64,000 nt of DNA from Bacteroidota bacterium (GTDB lineage Bacteria; Bacteroidota; Bacteroidia; AKYH767-A; 2013-40CM-41-45), in NCBI GenBank assembly GCA_004295015.1, contig SHNE01000035.1, forward strand, positions 1-64,000. The letters run 5' to 3'. A program made the position numbers and the translations under genes. The notes beneath the pieces were generated by a model. It saw only the letters and a program-made list of their open reading frames with translations. It made no database searches and was not told where the DNA came from. Each line of letters starts with the position of its first letter. Within the stretch, counting starts at the first letter, position 1. Positions 7,559 through 17,219 of the stretch are shown in pieces.

Positions 7559-9382
7559 TTATTGAATGATGAATTTGCGGTTGTATCGGCTGTCTCCTGC
7601 GATGATGTTGCAAATGTAGACACCCGGACTCAGAGCAGAAACATCCAACACAACTCGTTGTGTTCCGTTAACATTTTTGGAACTGCTTTGAACCATTTTT
7701 CCCTGTATGTTAAACACGTTGAACTGAACAGCTTTGTTTGCATTTTCAAGAGAAAGATCTAATGCAATACGTGAACTGGCAGGTGATGGATAAAATTCTC
7801 CAACAAAATTCTCTGTCACAGTGCTTGTAATTCCTGCCGTAGCGGTTGTGGCAACTTGTGCACGGATCATTGGATCTTCTGTTTCACGCGAACGATACAC
7901 AGACCAGCCTCCCAAAATTTCGTATGAACGATTTCCGATTGGAGGTGTATTGTCTGTTCCCAAAGCAATATTTGCTCCTTCCATTCTCCACTCGATGAAA
8001 ACAGATCCACTGTCAACGCGAATAGGTGTAGGAAGCGTCACCGTATTCCAGATTCCCGGAATGACTTGTGACTGCCCATCCAAATAAGTAGAATCGAGCA
8101 ATGTACCCGGACCATTATCAGGACCGGTATTATCATACATTAATGAATAAAATCCGGTGTTATCCGTGTTGGCCACGATGAAGTATTCCAGCTTACGGAT
8201 AAAGCAAGGGTAGAAAGGAGGAACGATTTCAACTCCAACACCCGAATTACCACCGCTCCAGGAAATACTGGCATTTGCAGGTACAGGTGCATTTCCGGTA
8301 TAGCTTAATGCAATGTCAACAACCGTTGTATCAACAACAATCACTTCAGACAATCTTTCGTTATTGGTGATTGTTACATCACCGCTTAACGAAGTCGTCG
8401 TGCGGAAAGTATATGTTCCGGCAGTGTTTGGATTGAATGGAAGTGTAGCAACCATATCCTGTCCATCACCCGGAAGCAAAGTATCAGTAAGGATGTTCTC
8501 CTGAACAACCGTAATTCCAAGATCACTTAGTATTCTCAAGTTTACATTGAATGGAGCAGCTGTATCATTACCTGTGTTTTTTACTCTTGAATTCATGTAG
8601 AAAGGATCTCCATCTTTTGATAAAAAGATTCCGCCACTTGTTTCATTCACATTGTATTGTGCAGAGGCATCAGGAATGCTTAATAAACTTGTTGCAGGAT
8701 AGTAGAATTTAACGGCATAGTTCACAGGAGGGTAAACGCCTGTTGAATGCTGTAATCCGATTGCACCTGTGTTGTTTTCAATTCCGATAGTAACGAAATC
8801 TGCTGTTGCAGCTGAAGTTCCTTGCTGTAACATGTATTGAAAGGTAATTGAACTGTCAACAGAAGTAAGGATCATCTGAAAAGTGTTCAATCCAACATAA
8901 GGAGTGGTTGTATTATTGAACCAGAATGGAACATTAATATAGGAGATAATTACAGAATCTGTTTGGTTTGACCATGTCCAGCATTCTGCATTGTTTCCGG
9001 TTCCTAAAAAGTTCAGGTCACTTGCCATCGCTGCTATGTAATCATTCGGACCGCCTGCTGCAGGAATTGTCGGGAAGGGAGAATTGCAAATACCATTATT
9101 AAAAATGATGTAGCCGTTTGCCCCTACCTTGTAGTCAGTGATTGTATACCAGTAATACGGAAACTGAAAACCCATTGAAAACAATGAGGAAGTATTATCG
9201 TCCGTAAGTCCGGTAACTTGTACCGCAGCCGGTAAAGTTGTGATATCGATCCAGTTATAAGCAGGACCTTGCGGGTGATTGCTGTCACGCCACTCATATC
9301 CAAATCCATCAGGACCGCCGGATTGAGCCTGGCTGGCTGATGCATAAAGGAAAATTGTCAATAGTAGTAGTAGTTTTTTCAT
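7559..9382 (-). CDS. T9SS-exported surface protein (607 aa)
   Basis: Sec signal peptide at residues 1-19 ending ASQAQ. A large N-terminal beta domain (about 25-230) is rich in aromatic residues and Asn/Gly, as in adhesin-like proteins that present a viewable-surface lectin or nidogen-like fold. A CARDB-like Ig domain follows (about 245-350), then a second beta domain. The C-terminal 75 residues are a T9SS type A sorting domain (FYPSPAS, FNIQGKMV, SPGVYICNI, ending KFIIQ). It would be exported by the T9SS and anchored or released at the surface. No catalytic motif is visible. It is flanked by a terminator and appears monocistronic. Confidence 0.85.
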   Translation of the reverse strand: MKKLLLLLTIFLYASASQAQSGGPDGFGYEWRDSNHPQGPAYNWIDITTLPAAVQVTGLTDDNTSSLFSMGFQFPYYWYTITDYKVGANGYIIFNNGICNSPFPTIPAAGGPNDYIAAMASDLNFLGTGNNAECWTWSNQTDSVIISYINVPFWFNNTTTPYVGLNTFQMILTSVDSSITFQYMLQQGTSAATADFVTIGIENNTGAIGLQHSTGVYPPVNYAVKFYYPATSLLSIPDASAQYNVNETSGGIFLSKDGDPFYMNSRVKNTGNDTAAPFNVNLRILSDLGITVVQENILTDTLLPGDGQDMVATLPFNPNTAGTYTFRTTTSLSGDVTITNNERLSEVIVVDTTVVDIALSYTGNAPVPANASISWSGGNSGVGVEIVPPFYPCFIRKLEYFIVANTDNTGFYSLMYDNTGPDNGPGTLLDSTYLDGQSQVIPGIWNTVTLPTPIRVDSGSVFIEWRMEGANIALGTDNTPPIGNRSYEILGGWSVYRSRETEDPMIRAQVATTATAGITSTVTENFVGEFYPSPASSRIALDLSLENANKAVQFNVFNIQGKMVQSSSKNVNGTQRVVLDVSALSPGVYICNIIAGDSRYNRKFIIQ

Positions 9383-9470
9383 GATTTTCTTAGCTTTCTT
9401 GGTTGGTTAAAGACCCGACAATATCCGTAAAAAACGCAAGTGAAGCAAGTTCAATTGTCATTTTATCTTC

Positions 9471-9497
9471 AAAAAAGGGGCTGGTTTTTAGGCCCTT
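9471..9497 (-). terminator. Probable terminator, minus strand
   Basis: Eight-bp stem with one mismatch (9475-9482 with 9490-9497), loop of seven, and an A-run at 9471-9476 that supplies a U-tract on the minus strand. It sits just past the stop of the 9505-9975 gene. Confidence 0.5.
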
Positions 9498-9504
9498 CCT
9501 TGGA

Positions 9505-9975
9505 TTAAAGGGCTTCAATATTCTTTTGGAAGTCAAATTGGAGGTCTTCGTGCAAAGTAGCAACCGCAGCAGCGATTTTTTTCTGCTGTTGTTTGTACAG
9601 ATTCATCAATACCACACTGTCCTTTATGGCTATACCGGATTTTTTAATAAGCTGACAGTAGCAAATTAAAAGTTCTGCCTCGGCAGCCTTACTGCCAATA
9701 AAACGAATGTGTTTGTTTGTGCTGCGCAATATTTTTCGGAAGGTCTTCTTTGCAAAATACAAATTGGAGGTATTTACTTCCTGAAACTGAATTTCCATAT
9801 CCGCCTTTACCTGTTGAATAAATTCTTCTTCATTGTCGCTTTCAAAAAGCAGGTAACTGAGAAGTTCTTTGTTTTCTTTTTTATGTTTGGCAAGTCGCAA
9901 ACATACTTCTCTTAACTTTTTTGAATCAAGTTCGTTGATGGCGGATTTTATTTCTTGTATGCTTGCAGCTTTCAA
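9505..9975 (-). CDS. Conserved cytoplasmic helical protein, possibly DUF6155
   Basis: 156 residues, strongly charged, no signal peptide, mostly alpha-helical. The N-terminal pattern (an 'INELDSKKLREVCLRLAKHKKENK' type helix pair followed by ELLSYLLFE) resembles, from memory, the DUF6155 family of small Bacteroidota proteins; I could not confirm this. A TATCTTTG promoter box lies at 10008-10015 on the minus strand and a probable terminator at 9471-9497, so it is likely a single-gene transcript. Function unknown. Confidence 0.7.
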   Translation of the reverse strand: MKAASIQEIKSAINELDSKKLREVCLRLAKHKKENKELLSYLLFESDNEEEFIQQVKADMEIQFQEVNTSNLYFAKKTFRKILRSTNKHIRFIGSKAAEAELLICYCQLIKKSGIAIKDSVVLMNLYKQQQKKIAAAVATLHEDLQFDFQKNIEAL

Positions 9976-10007
9976 ATCAATGGGGTTTTTCTGAAAAAAT
10001 TCTTAGA

Positions 10008-10015
10008 CAAAGATA
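10008..10015 (-). promoter_or_regulatory. Probable -7 promoter element of the 9505-9975 gene
   Basis: Reads TATCTTTG on the minus strand, 32 bp upstream of the ATG. No good TTTG element is seen at 19-20 nt spacing. Confidence 0.45.
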
Positions 10016-10037
10016 TTCATTCAGAAACAGCATTGAT

Positions 10038-11081
10038 TTAATTGCTCTCTAACTTTTTAATGATGGGCTCTATTCTGGCTTTTTGACTTTCAGGAGATTT
10101 AGAAAGGGCCAGACGATAATATTTCAAGGCTTCTTTTTTATTTCCGTCTATATCATAAGCTTCGCCCAGGCTATCATACACATTCCATGAATCAGGATAC
10201 CGTTTCACATTCAGAATGAATACAGATATGGCTTCTGAAATATTTTTTTCGGCAAGAAGGGCGTATCCATGCGCATTTAATTCAGCTTCATTGGCCAGCT
10301 TTTTCGCCTTCTCCTTCATTTCTCCTGCCTCTTTGATTTTTCCTTCCTTTTCCAGGTACTTTGCCATCGTAAAGCAGTTGGCACTGTTTTCCTGAGTTCT
10401 GATCGATTGCTCCAGCCATTTTTTCCCTTGATCTAAATGAATCTGATTTGTGAAGCAATAGCGTGCAGCCTGTAAGGGCGCTTCCCACGTGAAACCATCA
10501 TTCCCTCGCAGCTCTTCTTTCATGCTATTGTATACAATTTCTTGTACGTCTGCTTCAATTTTGAAAGAGACACTTATTTTTTCCCATCGTAAATTTATCT
10601 TGCATGAGTTGCTCTGTAGTTCCGTGAAAGCATAAGATAACCAATCCTGATATTCTACAATAACGGGTGTTGCCTCAATGCGAAGAGCGTCTTCTGATTT
10701 ATCATAGAAGAAGCTTCCCCACGATGTAGAGTTCTTTGAAAAAATTATCGTCCATTTATCTTTTCCCGGGATCATGTGTAATCCATAGGTACCCGATGCA
10801 ATTGCTTGCCCTCCAATCTTCAGGTTTGTGCTGAAACTAATACGGGTATTTTCATTGGCACCTGCTCGCCATACCTCACCATAAGGAACAATAACATCCC
10901 ATATCTCCCGCTTTTTAGCGAGGGGACTGTGATAGGCTATAGTGATATCGGTAAGTCCAATGCGTTGCATAACCATGGCAGCCTGACTGCTTTCAGGGCT
11001 CTCAAGTTTTTGAGCTTTTAAAGGATTGGTTCTGCAGAAAATAAGCAGGAAGATTAAGCAGAGTAGTTTCAGGTTTTTCAT
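10038..11081 (-). CDS. Secreted DUF2911 protein with C-terminal TPR repeats
   Basis: Signal peptide at residues 1-23. The DUF2911 domain (about 35-170) is recognised by the YHSPLAKKREIWD segment, the GEVWRAGANENT segment, and SGTYGLHMIPGKDKWTIIFS. The C-terminal 110 residues form TPR-like helices ending in DSWNVYDSLGEAYD and KKEALKYYRLAL. DUF2911 is widespread in Bacteroidota secreted proteins but has no known biochemical activity. The TPR part suggests a protein-binding role in the periplasm. No operon partner is visible. Confidence 0.85.
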   Translation of the reverse strand: MKNLKLLCLIFLLIFCRTNPLKAQKLESPESSQAAMVMQRIGLTDITIAYHSPLAKKREIWDVIVPYGEVWRAGANENTRISFSTNLKIGGQAIASGTYGLHMIPGKDKWTIIFSKNSTSWGSFFYDKSEDALRIEATPVIVEYQDWLSYAFTELQSNSCKINLRWEKISVSFKIEADVQEIVYNSMKEELRGNDGFTWEAPLQAARYCFTNQIHLDQGKKWLEQSIRTQENSANCFTMAKYLEKEGKIKEAGEMKEKAKKLANEAELNAHGYALLAEKNISEAISVFILNVKRYPDSWNVYDSLGEAYDIDGNKKEALKYYRLALSKSPESQKARIEPIIKKLESN

Positions 11082-11187
11082 AGTGTGAAACTACTCTTTT
11101 CAAAGATTAGTATACGTAGAAAACAATGTGGATTTGATGTAGGGTCAATTCTTTTTAACCGCTGATTTAGAAAAGCAAGAATTGTTT

Positions 11188-11224
11188 ATTCTTTTAGGAT
11201 GAGATTTACTCGTCCTAAAAGAAT
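11188..11224 (-). terminator. Long hairpin at the 3' end of the EEP nuclease gene
   Basis: Sixteen-base arms (11188-11203 with 11209-11224) pair with a single G-T position and a five-base loop; the outer arm reaches the first base of the stop codon. The U-tract on the minus strand is short, so it may be a terminator or an mRNA 3'-end stabiliser. Confidence 0.6.
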
Positions 11225-14133
11225 CATGGACGCATAACAGAAATTCCCTGATTGATATTGGTACCTATCAAACTGAAATCAGCTGATTCAACCAAACCAT
11301 CACCGGTGAGATCATAAACCGAATAGCCGGTGGTAAAAAGACTCAGTGAATTTTCAAGACTGTCATTGTCATCCTTGTTAATGATTCCGTCTTGTGTGCC
11401 CGGTGTTATTCCATCTGAAACGTCTCCACTATAAAAACAAAATTCACCGTCCATATTGGCAAGATTGTTTCCATATGCCTTGCCTGCAGTCGTGGAGAAA
11501 TCATATAATACCGATGTAGAGTTGAAAGCAACAGGAACAGAGCTCCATGTTTCAAGCGCGTTACGATGTTTTGCAACAATGTAAAATGACTGGTTCAGTA
11601 CAGATGGGGGGAAGGAAAAATTTCCGGTACCGTCTGTCGCCAAAACTGACTTGACAGTATACAGTATATTGTAAGGTGGATTTTCATTCGCAAGCTCGAC
11701 AGTTATACTGTCACAAAGAGTAGGATACAAAACAGGATTTACTACCGCAGTCATCATTTGGTTTCCTATGTAATAGCCTTGAATGAATGCTCTTAAATTC
11801 AAAGTCACATTCTGGCAATTTGAAACGAGAACGCTTACTGTGTCAGTGTTAAAACAATCTACTCTTGCGAAATACGATCCGCTGCTACTTGCCGTTATAC
11901 TCTGAGTAGTGGCTCCGTTATTCCAATAATATGAATTTCCCGAATTCGCTGTCAATACAACCGAATCCCCTAAACAAAAACTTGTTGGTCCACTTGCACT
12001 AATCATTGCCCCGCCGCTGGTTCCGGAAAGTGTGATGTCATCAATTCTGTATTGAACCGATCCGGAGGAATGCCTGAATTGAATCGATAAGTTTGGTACC
12101 GAAGGAATTGTTCCGCTCATTGTTCTGTACTGCCAGACAGCTGTACCTGAACCGGTATTAAGTGGACTTGCTGACAAGGCAGTGAAATCAACTCCATTGG
12201 TACTGTATTCTACAAGCAGTTCTGTGCCATCAGCTGCAGTAGAACTTTTATGAATCCCATGAGACAGTGACAAATTACTGTATCCCGAAGTATTGATTCC
12301 ATCAATTCTGAATATCCTTCCTGAAGTAGTGAAGAATGCATTGGTTGAACCAGAGGCCCCTCCATAAACACCGGATGGCGTAGTCACCCTCAGGTCTGCG
12401 GTTCCTGACATCGTATATGCATCATTGTCGAAACCATTCGCTGTTTCATGTGAGGCAATTGAGGTGGTCCCTCCAACCGTGCCCAAACTTTCATAGAACA
12501 CAATTCCATTCAGAGGAGCAGGTGTGAATCCTACATGTACACTATTGGAGGAGGAGCTGCAACCGCCTGCAATCGTAACCTGCACAGAATAGCTTCCTGT
12601 ATCTGTCACGTATATATTTTGTGTGGTCGATCCATTTGACCACAGGTATGATATACCTGAGCTTGAACTTAAGTAAGCAGAGTCACCGACACACATATTA
12701 ATCGGACCGGCAGGGCTTATACTCGCTGTGGCCGTAGAGCTCACCGTGATCGTTACTGCCTGGAGCGTATCATTCGCGTGATTCGCATCGTTTGCCTGTG
12801 ACGTGTAACCAATAAATGAATAATTACCGGCGAGACTCATATCAATGAGCGAACCAAAGTTAACCGTAAGAAATGCTCCTGCATTAATGGTTCCGCTATT
12901 AATTGTCTCCGTGAAAACCTGCACGCCGGCGGATGGGGTGGTGACTTTTAAATTTACACTCAGACTATTGGTTGATAAGTCAACAGGCAATGCTCCGAAA
13001 TTTTTAATGCGTAAAGACATGCCTTGATTAGCATTCGCACACATCGGACTTACAGGATCTAACAAGGCAGTGGGGCCAAAGTCTGTTGGGACAGATCCTG
13101 TGTTGTATTCCATCGTGAACTTGGCTTTTACCGGAATATGATCAGATGCGTAGTGTAGTGCATTGGCAATAGCCGGCGAGACGGCGCTGTTTGATGGTTT
13201 ATTGATCGAATCATTATAAAGGTTTCCGTCGTTCCCGTATGGGATTTGGGAATTAGAAACATATTTCATTCCGCCACTCAGGCTTATAGCTTTGGAATAC
13301 AGAATAAGATCAAAGCGATCATCCATACCGCCGGTAGATCCTCCGCCAAAAGCACGGACACGGGGCGATTGCGTATGATATGCACGATAGGCAAATTGAT
13401 TCCAGTTTCCGGTCAGACTTATCGGATCGATTAATTGACCCTCATTACCTCCTGTAACAGCCAGTAATTTTTGATAGGCTGTTTCAGTTGAACCATAAAT
13501 ATTAAAATCGCCACAGACAATAAAATTAGTACCTGCTGCAAGGGCGTTAGTTACCTTTCTCAAACTGTCAACTTCTCTTCCTCGTTGAGCCTCATTACTC
13601 GATCCGCTGCTGGCTTTTAGATGTAGAGAGAAAATTCTGATGGTATCACCGGAAAGTGTATGAACCAGCTTGAACATATTTATATCCCTTAATTCAGTTG
13701 CAATTGCAGTATTGCTAACTGCATGAAATTTATCAGTTTTATAGAATATGCCATTGTCAGTATCATAACCATCTATAAAAGGTCCTTTAGAATAGGTATT
13801 ACCTGATGAATTAAGTACGTCAGAAAGAAACTTGTTCATTCCTGTTTGCGAATTCATTTCCTGAACAACAAGGATGTCAGGATTCACCGCATTCATAATG
13901 GTTCGATAGTGAGGATGACGGGCCGTGGTATCAGCCGCATAACTCCCTCCGGCACTCGGGTAATTGAGAAGATTGTAACTTAAAAAAACGATGGTGTCTT
14001 GGGATTGGCCTCTCGACTCAGGTTTTAAAAAAGCAAGGAACAGAAATAAAAGAAGAAAGATTCTTCGATTGCACCAAATTAATTTTCGTTCCCCGATAAA
14101 TTCATCGTTGCGGAAACAGCTTAATTCCCTCAT
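11224..14133 (-). CDS. Large secreted endonuclease/exonuclease/phosphatase-fold protein
   Basis: A hydrophobic signal segment at about residues 25-42 is preceded by an unusually long polar start; no later Met lies before the signal, so the true start could be a non-ATG codon. The EEP domain (about 45-340) has the expected metal and catalytic motifs: VVQEMNS, CGDFNIYG and ASDHIPV. A CARDB-like Ig domain (about 355-465) and two PKD/CHU_C-like Ig modules flank a lectin-like beta region. The C-terminus is not a T9SS type A domain. It holds dockerin- or EF-hand-like acidic loops (DNDSLENS, DLTGDGLVESADF) and ends in Arg-Pro. Probably an extracellular nuclease or phosphodiesterase. Confidence 0.85.
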   Translation of the reverse strand: MRELSCFRNDEFIGERKLIWCNRRIFLLLFLFLAFLKPESRGQSQDTIVFLSYNLLNYPSAGGSYAADTTARHPHYRTIMNAVNPDILVVQEMNSQTGMNKFLSDVLNSSGNTYSKGPFIDGYDTDNGIFYKTDKFHAVSNTAIATELRDINMFKLVHTLSGDTIRIFSLHLKASSGSSNEAQRGREVDSLRKVTNALAAGTNFIVCGDFNIYGSTETAYQKLLAVTGGNEGQLIDPISLTGNWNQFAYRAYHTQSPRVRAFGGGSTGGMDDRFDLILYSKAISLSGGMKYVSNSQIPYGNDGNLYNDSINKPSNSAVSPAIANALHYASDHIPVKAKFTMEYNTGSVPTDFGPTALLDPVSPMCANANQGMSLRIKNFGALPVDLSTNSLSVNLKVTTPSAGVQVFTETINSGTINAGAFLTVNFGSLIDMSLAGNYSFIGYTSQANDANHANDTLQAVTITVSSTATASISPAGPINMCVGDSAYLSSSSGISYLWSNGSTTQNIYVTDTGSYSVQVTIAGGCSSSSNSVHVGFTPAPLNGIVFYESLGTVGGTTSIASHETANGFDNDAYTMSGTADLRVTTPSGVYGGASGSTNAFFTTSGRIFRIDGINTSGYSNLSLSHGIHKSSTAADGTELLVEYSTNGVDFTALSASPLNTGSGTAVWQYRTMSGTIPSVPNLSIQFRHSSGSVQYRIDDITLSGTSGGAMISASGPTSFCLGDSVVLTANSGNSYYWNNGATTQSITASSSGSYFARVDCFNTDTVSVLVSNCQNVTLNLRAFIQGYYIGNQMMTAVVNPVLYPTLCDSITVELANENPPYNILYTVKSVLATDGTGNFSFPPSVLNQSFYIVAKHRNALETWSSVPVAFNSTSVLYDFSTTAGKAYGNNLANMDGEFCFYSGDVSDGITPGTQDGIINKDDNDSLENSLSLFTTGYSVYDLTGDGLVESADFSLIGTNINQGISVMRP

Positions 14134-14327
14134 ATTTTATTCCTGAAATGGACCAAGTGCAGTACCTCGGAAAATCTTGCCAATTGCTAATACGAAGATA
14201 TTAAAATATTAAGATATGCTGGAGAATATTGGCGAACAGACCATATTAATCGGTAAAAAATCGGGGATTTTCCCCTATCCGTAAAATCCTGAAGTGTAAT
14301 CCCCAAAAGTCATGCAGTAAAGAAAAC

Positions 14328-15488
14328 CTAGACAGGGAGAAGCTCTTTTGCCAGCATTCTCGTCTCAGTGTCGGTTTTTACATAATCTTCATAGCTTGGT
14401 GAGGCAATGAATGATATTTTTTCGAGACAGGCTTCGATCATTTCACTCATTTCCAAAAAACCAATCTGATCCTTGAGAAAAGCTTCCACAGCAATTTCAT
14501 TGGCAGCATTTAAAATGCATGCTTTGTTGCCTCCCTGTCTCATGGCATGAATGGCTAATTCCAAATTACGAAAAGTATCTGTATCTGCCTTCTCAAAACT
14601 TAAAGAAGGATATTCTGCAAAATTAAATCGTGGAAAATCCGATTTTAATCTTTTAGGATAGGCAAGGGCATATTGAATCGGAAGCTTCATATCGGGTAAT
14701 CCCATTTGTGCCTTCATGGATCCGTCTTCAAATTGCACTATGCTATGAATGATGCTTTGCGGGTGTACGATCACATCAATCTGATCAGGTTGTAAATTAA
14801 ATAACCAGCGCGCTTCTATCATTTCAAGCCCTTTATTCATCAGGCTTGCCGAATCAATGGTAATCTTGGCTCCCATATCCCAGTTGGGATGTTTCAAGGC
14901 TTGTTCTTTGCGGACCGATTTTAAAAAAGCTTTGTCACGACCACGGAAAGGCCCACCTGATGCTGTTAAATAAATTTTTTCGATGGGGTTTTCCCATTCG
15001 CCTGCCATACACTGAAAAATAGCGCTATGCTCGGAATCTATGGGATAAATATTTACCGCTTTCTCCCTTGCCAGTCTTGTTACCAGTTCTCCCGCTACAA
15101 CCAAAGTCTCCTTATTCGCAAGCGCTATTTGTTTGCCTGCGCGAATTGCATTCAATGTTGGTTTCAATCCGGAGTAACCTACCATTGCAGTTAGAACAAT
15201 GTCGATATCATCCATCTCAACCACCTGAGCGAGCGCCTCTTCGCCTGCATAGACTTTTACAGGAAGATCAGATAAGGCTTCTCGCACATAATTGTATTTT
15301 TTTTCATCTCCGATGACTACTGCATTAGGAGTGAATTCCTGCGCTTGTCGAATAAGCACATCGGCATTATTAAAGGTGCTGAGTACTTCAACTTCAAAAT
15401 GTGAACGCTGCCCCCTTACTACATCCAGTGTTTGTGTGCCAATGGAACCGGCACTTCCCAGGATTGCTATATGTTTTTTTTCCGACAT
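14328..15488 (-). CDS. dxr: 1-deoxy-D-xylulose 5-phosphate reductoisomerase
   Basis: Converts DXP to 2-C-methyl-D-erythritol 4-phosphate with NADPH, the committed step of the MEP isoprenoid pathway, in the cytoplasm. The N-terminal Rossmann motif GSAGSIGTQTLDVV is at about 11-24. The metal-binding core contains PIDSEHSAIFQ, the substrate loop shows TASGGPFR and PNWDMGAKITIDSASLMNKGLE, and the C-terminal helical domain has LNAANEIAVEAFL. The length of 386 is typical. The gene is 54 bp downstream of the GH3-family gene on the same strand and may be co-transcribed with it. Confidence 0.96.
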   Translation of the reverse strand: MSEKKHIAILGSAGSIGTQTLDVVRGQRSHFEVEVLSTFNNADVLIRQAQEFTPNAVVIGDEKKYNYVREALSDLPVKVYAGEEALAQVVEMDDIDIVLTAMVGYSGLKPTLNAIRAGKQIALANKETLVVAGELVTRLAREKAVNIYPIDSEHSAIFQCMAGEWENPIEKIYLTASGGPFRGRDKAFLKSVRKEQALKHPNWDMGAKITIDSASLMNKGLEMIEARWLFNLQPDQIDVIVHPQSIIHSIVQFEDGSMKAQMGLPDMKLPIQYALAYPKRLKSDFPRFNFAEYPSLSFEKADTDTFRNLELAIHAMRQGGNKACILNAANEIAVEAFLKDQIGFLEMSEMIEACLEKISFIASPSYEDYVKTDTETRMLAKELLPV

Positions 15489-15542
15489 CTCTTATTGCTT
15501 AAGCGAACAGGTCCGGATGACCCGGCATAGGATATGATATAA

Positions 15543-17036
15543 TTATTGAACGCGGAGATTTAGTTTGTCTGCAATTTCCCGGTCATTCGAAAGTCGTGGT
15601 ACCTTGTTTTGTCCGCCGAGTTTTCCTTCAGAACGCATATAATTGATGAATGTATCTTTTTCAAGAATTCGTAATTTCAGTGGCTGTAAAATATGGCCCG
15701 TGATAAGATCATGGTAGTATGTATTTTGCCTTTGCATGCTGGCATCGAGAATTTTCTGAAACTTGTCAATATCACCCGGCTTTTTGTGAAATTCAATAAA
15801 CCATTCATGGTATGGTAGCCCTTCCTTAGGTGTAACTTCCGGTGCCACGGTAAACTCAACAATCTCTGCATGTTGTTCCATGGAAGCTTCAGCAAGCGCC
15901 CGCTCCACTTCCTCAGCAATGACGTGCTCGCCGAAAGCAGAAATAAAATGTTTTATCCGTCCGGTAATGAGAAACTTGTAAGGATTTTTTGACACAAACT
16001 TAATGGTGTCTCCTAAATTATAAGCCCATAAACCTGCATTGGTATTGAGGATCAAGACGTAGTTGATGCCCGGTTCCACATCCTTGATGGAAATCCTCTT
16101 TGGATTGGGATTGAAGAATTCCGCAGCCGGAATAAACTCATAAAAAATTCCTGTGTCGAGAAGTAATAAGAGGGACTTATCTTTTTGTGAATCCTGATAG
16201 GCGATGAATCCTTCACTTGTCGGATAGAGTTCAATAGAGTCGACTTTTTTACCGATGCTCTGCTCAAGTTTATTTCTGTAGGGTTCGTAATTTACTCCTC
16301 CATAGACGAACAAATTAAAATTCGGAAAAATATCTTTGATCTTTTTGCCGGTTCTTTCGCTTAACTTATCAAAATACATCTGAACCCAGGGAGGTATTCC
16401 GCTAATGAAACTCATGTCCTGAGGCAGGGTTTCATTTACAATAGCATCAATTTTATTTTCCCAATCTTCAATACAGTTTGTTTCAAAACTTGGAAGCTGA
16501 TTGCGTTTGAGATAAGCAGGAACATGGTGATTAACAATCCCCGATAAACGACCAATTGGAATTTGTTTACTCGTATCAAGAGCAGGACTTCCCGATATAA
16601 AAATCAGTTTTCCATTAAGGAAATCCGCATTACCGGTTTCATGTATATAACTCAGCAATGCATTTCGCGTCGAACCAATATGATTTGGTATCGACTCTTT
16701 AGTAATAGGAATATACTTAACTCCCGATGTAGTGCCGGAAGTTTTTGACAAATACAATGGCTTTCCTTTCCAGAGCACATCATTTTCTCCGGCGATCATT
16801 CGATCTATGTAAGGTTTTAATCCTTCATAGTCTCTGACAGGTACATGAATTTTGAACTCCTCATAATTGCTGATGGACCGAAAGCGATGATCTTGTCCGA
16901 AGGCTGTATCTCTCGCTGTTTTGATTAAATATTTAAAAACCCGGTCCTGCGTTTCAACAGGATTCATACTCCAGGACTTGGTTTTTTGTGCTATCCTGGC
17001 GGCAAAAGCTTTACTTACAAAGGATAAAAGACCCAT
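15543..17036 (-). CDS. GH3-family acyl-adenylating protein
   Basis: Cytoplasmic protein of 497 residues in the GH3 family (ANL-like acyl-adenylate fold), whose plant members conjugate amino acids to auxin and jasmonate. The phosphate-binding loop SKTSGTTSGVKYIPIT is near residue 95; a YPTSEGFIAYQ segment near 268 corresponds to the conserved ATP/substrate motif; ITGRIKHFISAFGEHV near 355 is the hinge. Bacteroidota homologues have no proven substrate. It commonly neighbours the M23 peptidase and sprE-like genes in this phylum, from memory. It lies 183 bp downstream of the M23 gene. Confidence 0.88.
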   Translation of the reverse strand: MGLLSFVSKAFAARIAQKTKSWSMNPVETQDRVFKYLIKTARDTAFGQDHRFRSISNYEEFKIHVPVRDYEGLKPYIDRMIAGENDVLWKGKPLYLSKTSGTTSGVKYIPITKESIPNHIGSTRNALLSYIHETGNADFLNGKLIFISGSPALDTSKQIPIGRLSGIVNHHVPAYLKRNQLPSFETNCIEDWENKIDAIVNETLPQDMSFISGIPPWVQMYFDKLSERTGKKIKDIFPNFNLFVYGGVNYEPYRNKLEQSIGKKVDSIELYPTSEGFIAYQDSQKDKSLLLLLDTGIFYEFIPAAEFFNPNPKRISIKDVEPGINYVLILNTNAGLWAYNLGDTIKFVSKNPYKFLITGRIKHFISAFGEHVIAEEVERALAEASMEQHAEIVEFTVAPEVTPKEGLPYHEWFIEFHKKPGDIDKFQKILDASMQRQNTYYHDLITGHILQPLKLRILEKDTFINYMRSEGKLGGQNKVPRLSNDREIADKLNLRVQ

Positions 17037-17219
17037 GCCTTATTTTAAGCTAATATTGAGAAATTTGAGAGGGCTAATTTACTAGTAATATCGTATTTCG
17101 CTATGAATAAATGCCGGCTGCTAGCGGACAATGAGTTTATTTTGATAAACAATTGGTATTAAACAGCCTTTGTATAATGTAAGCCGCATGATGAAGTCCG
17201 GGATTTGACTGACTTCAAT

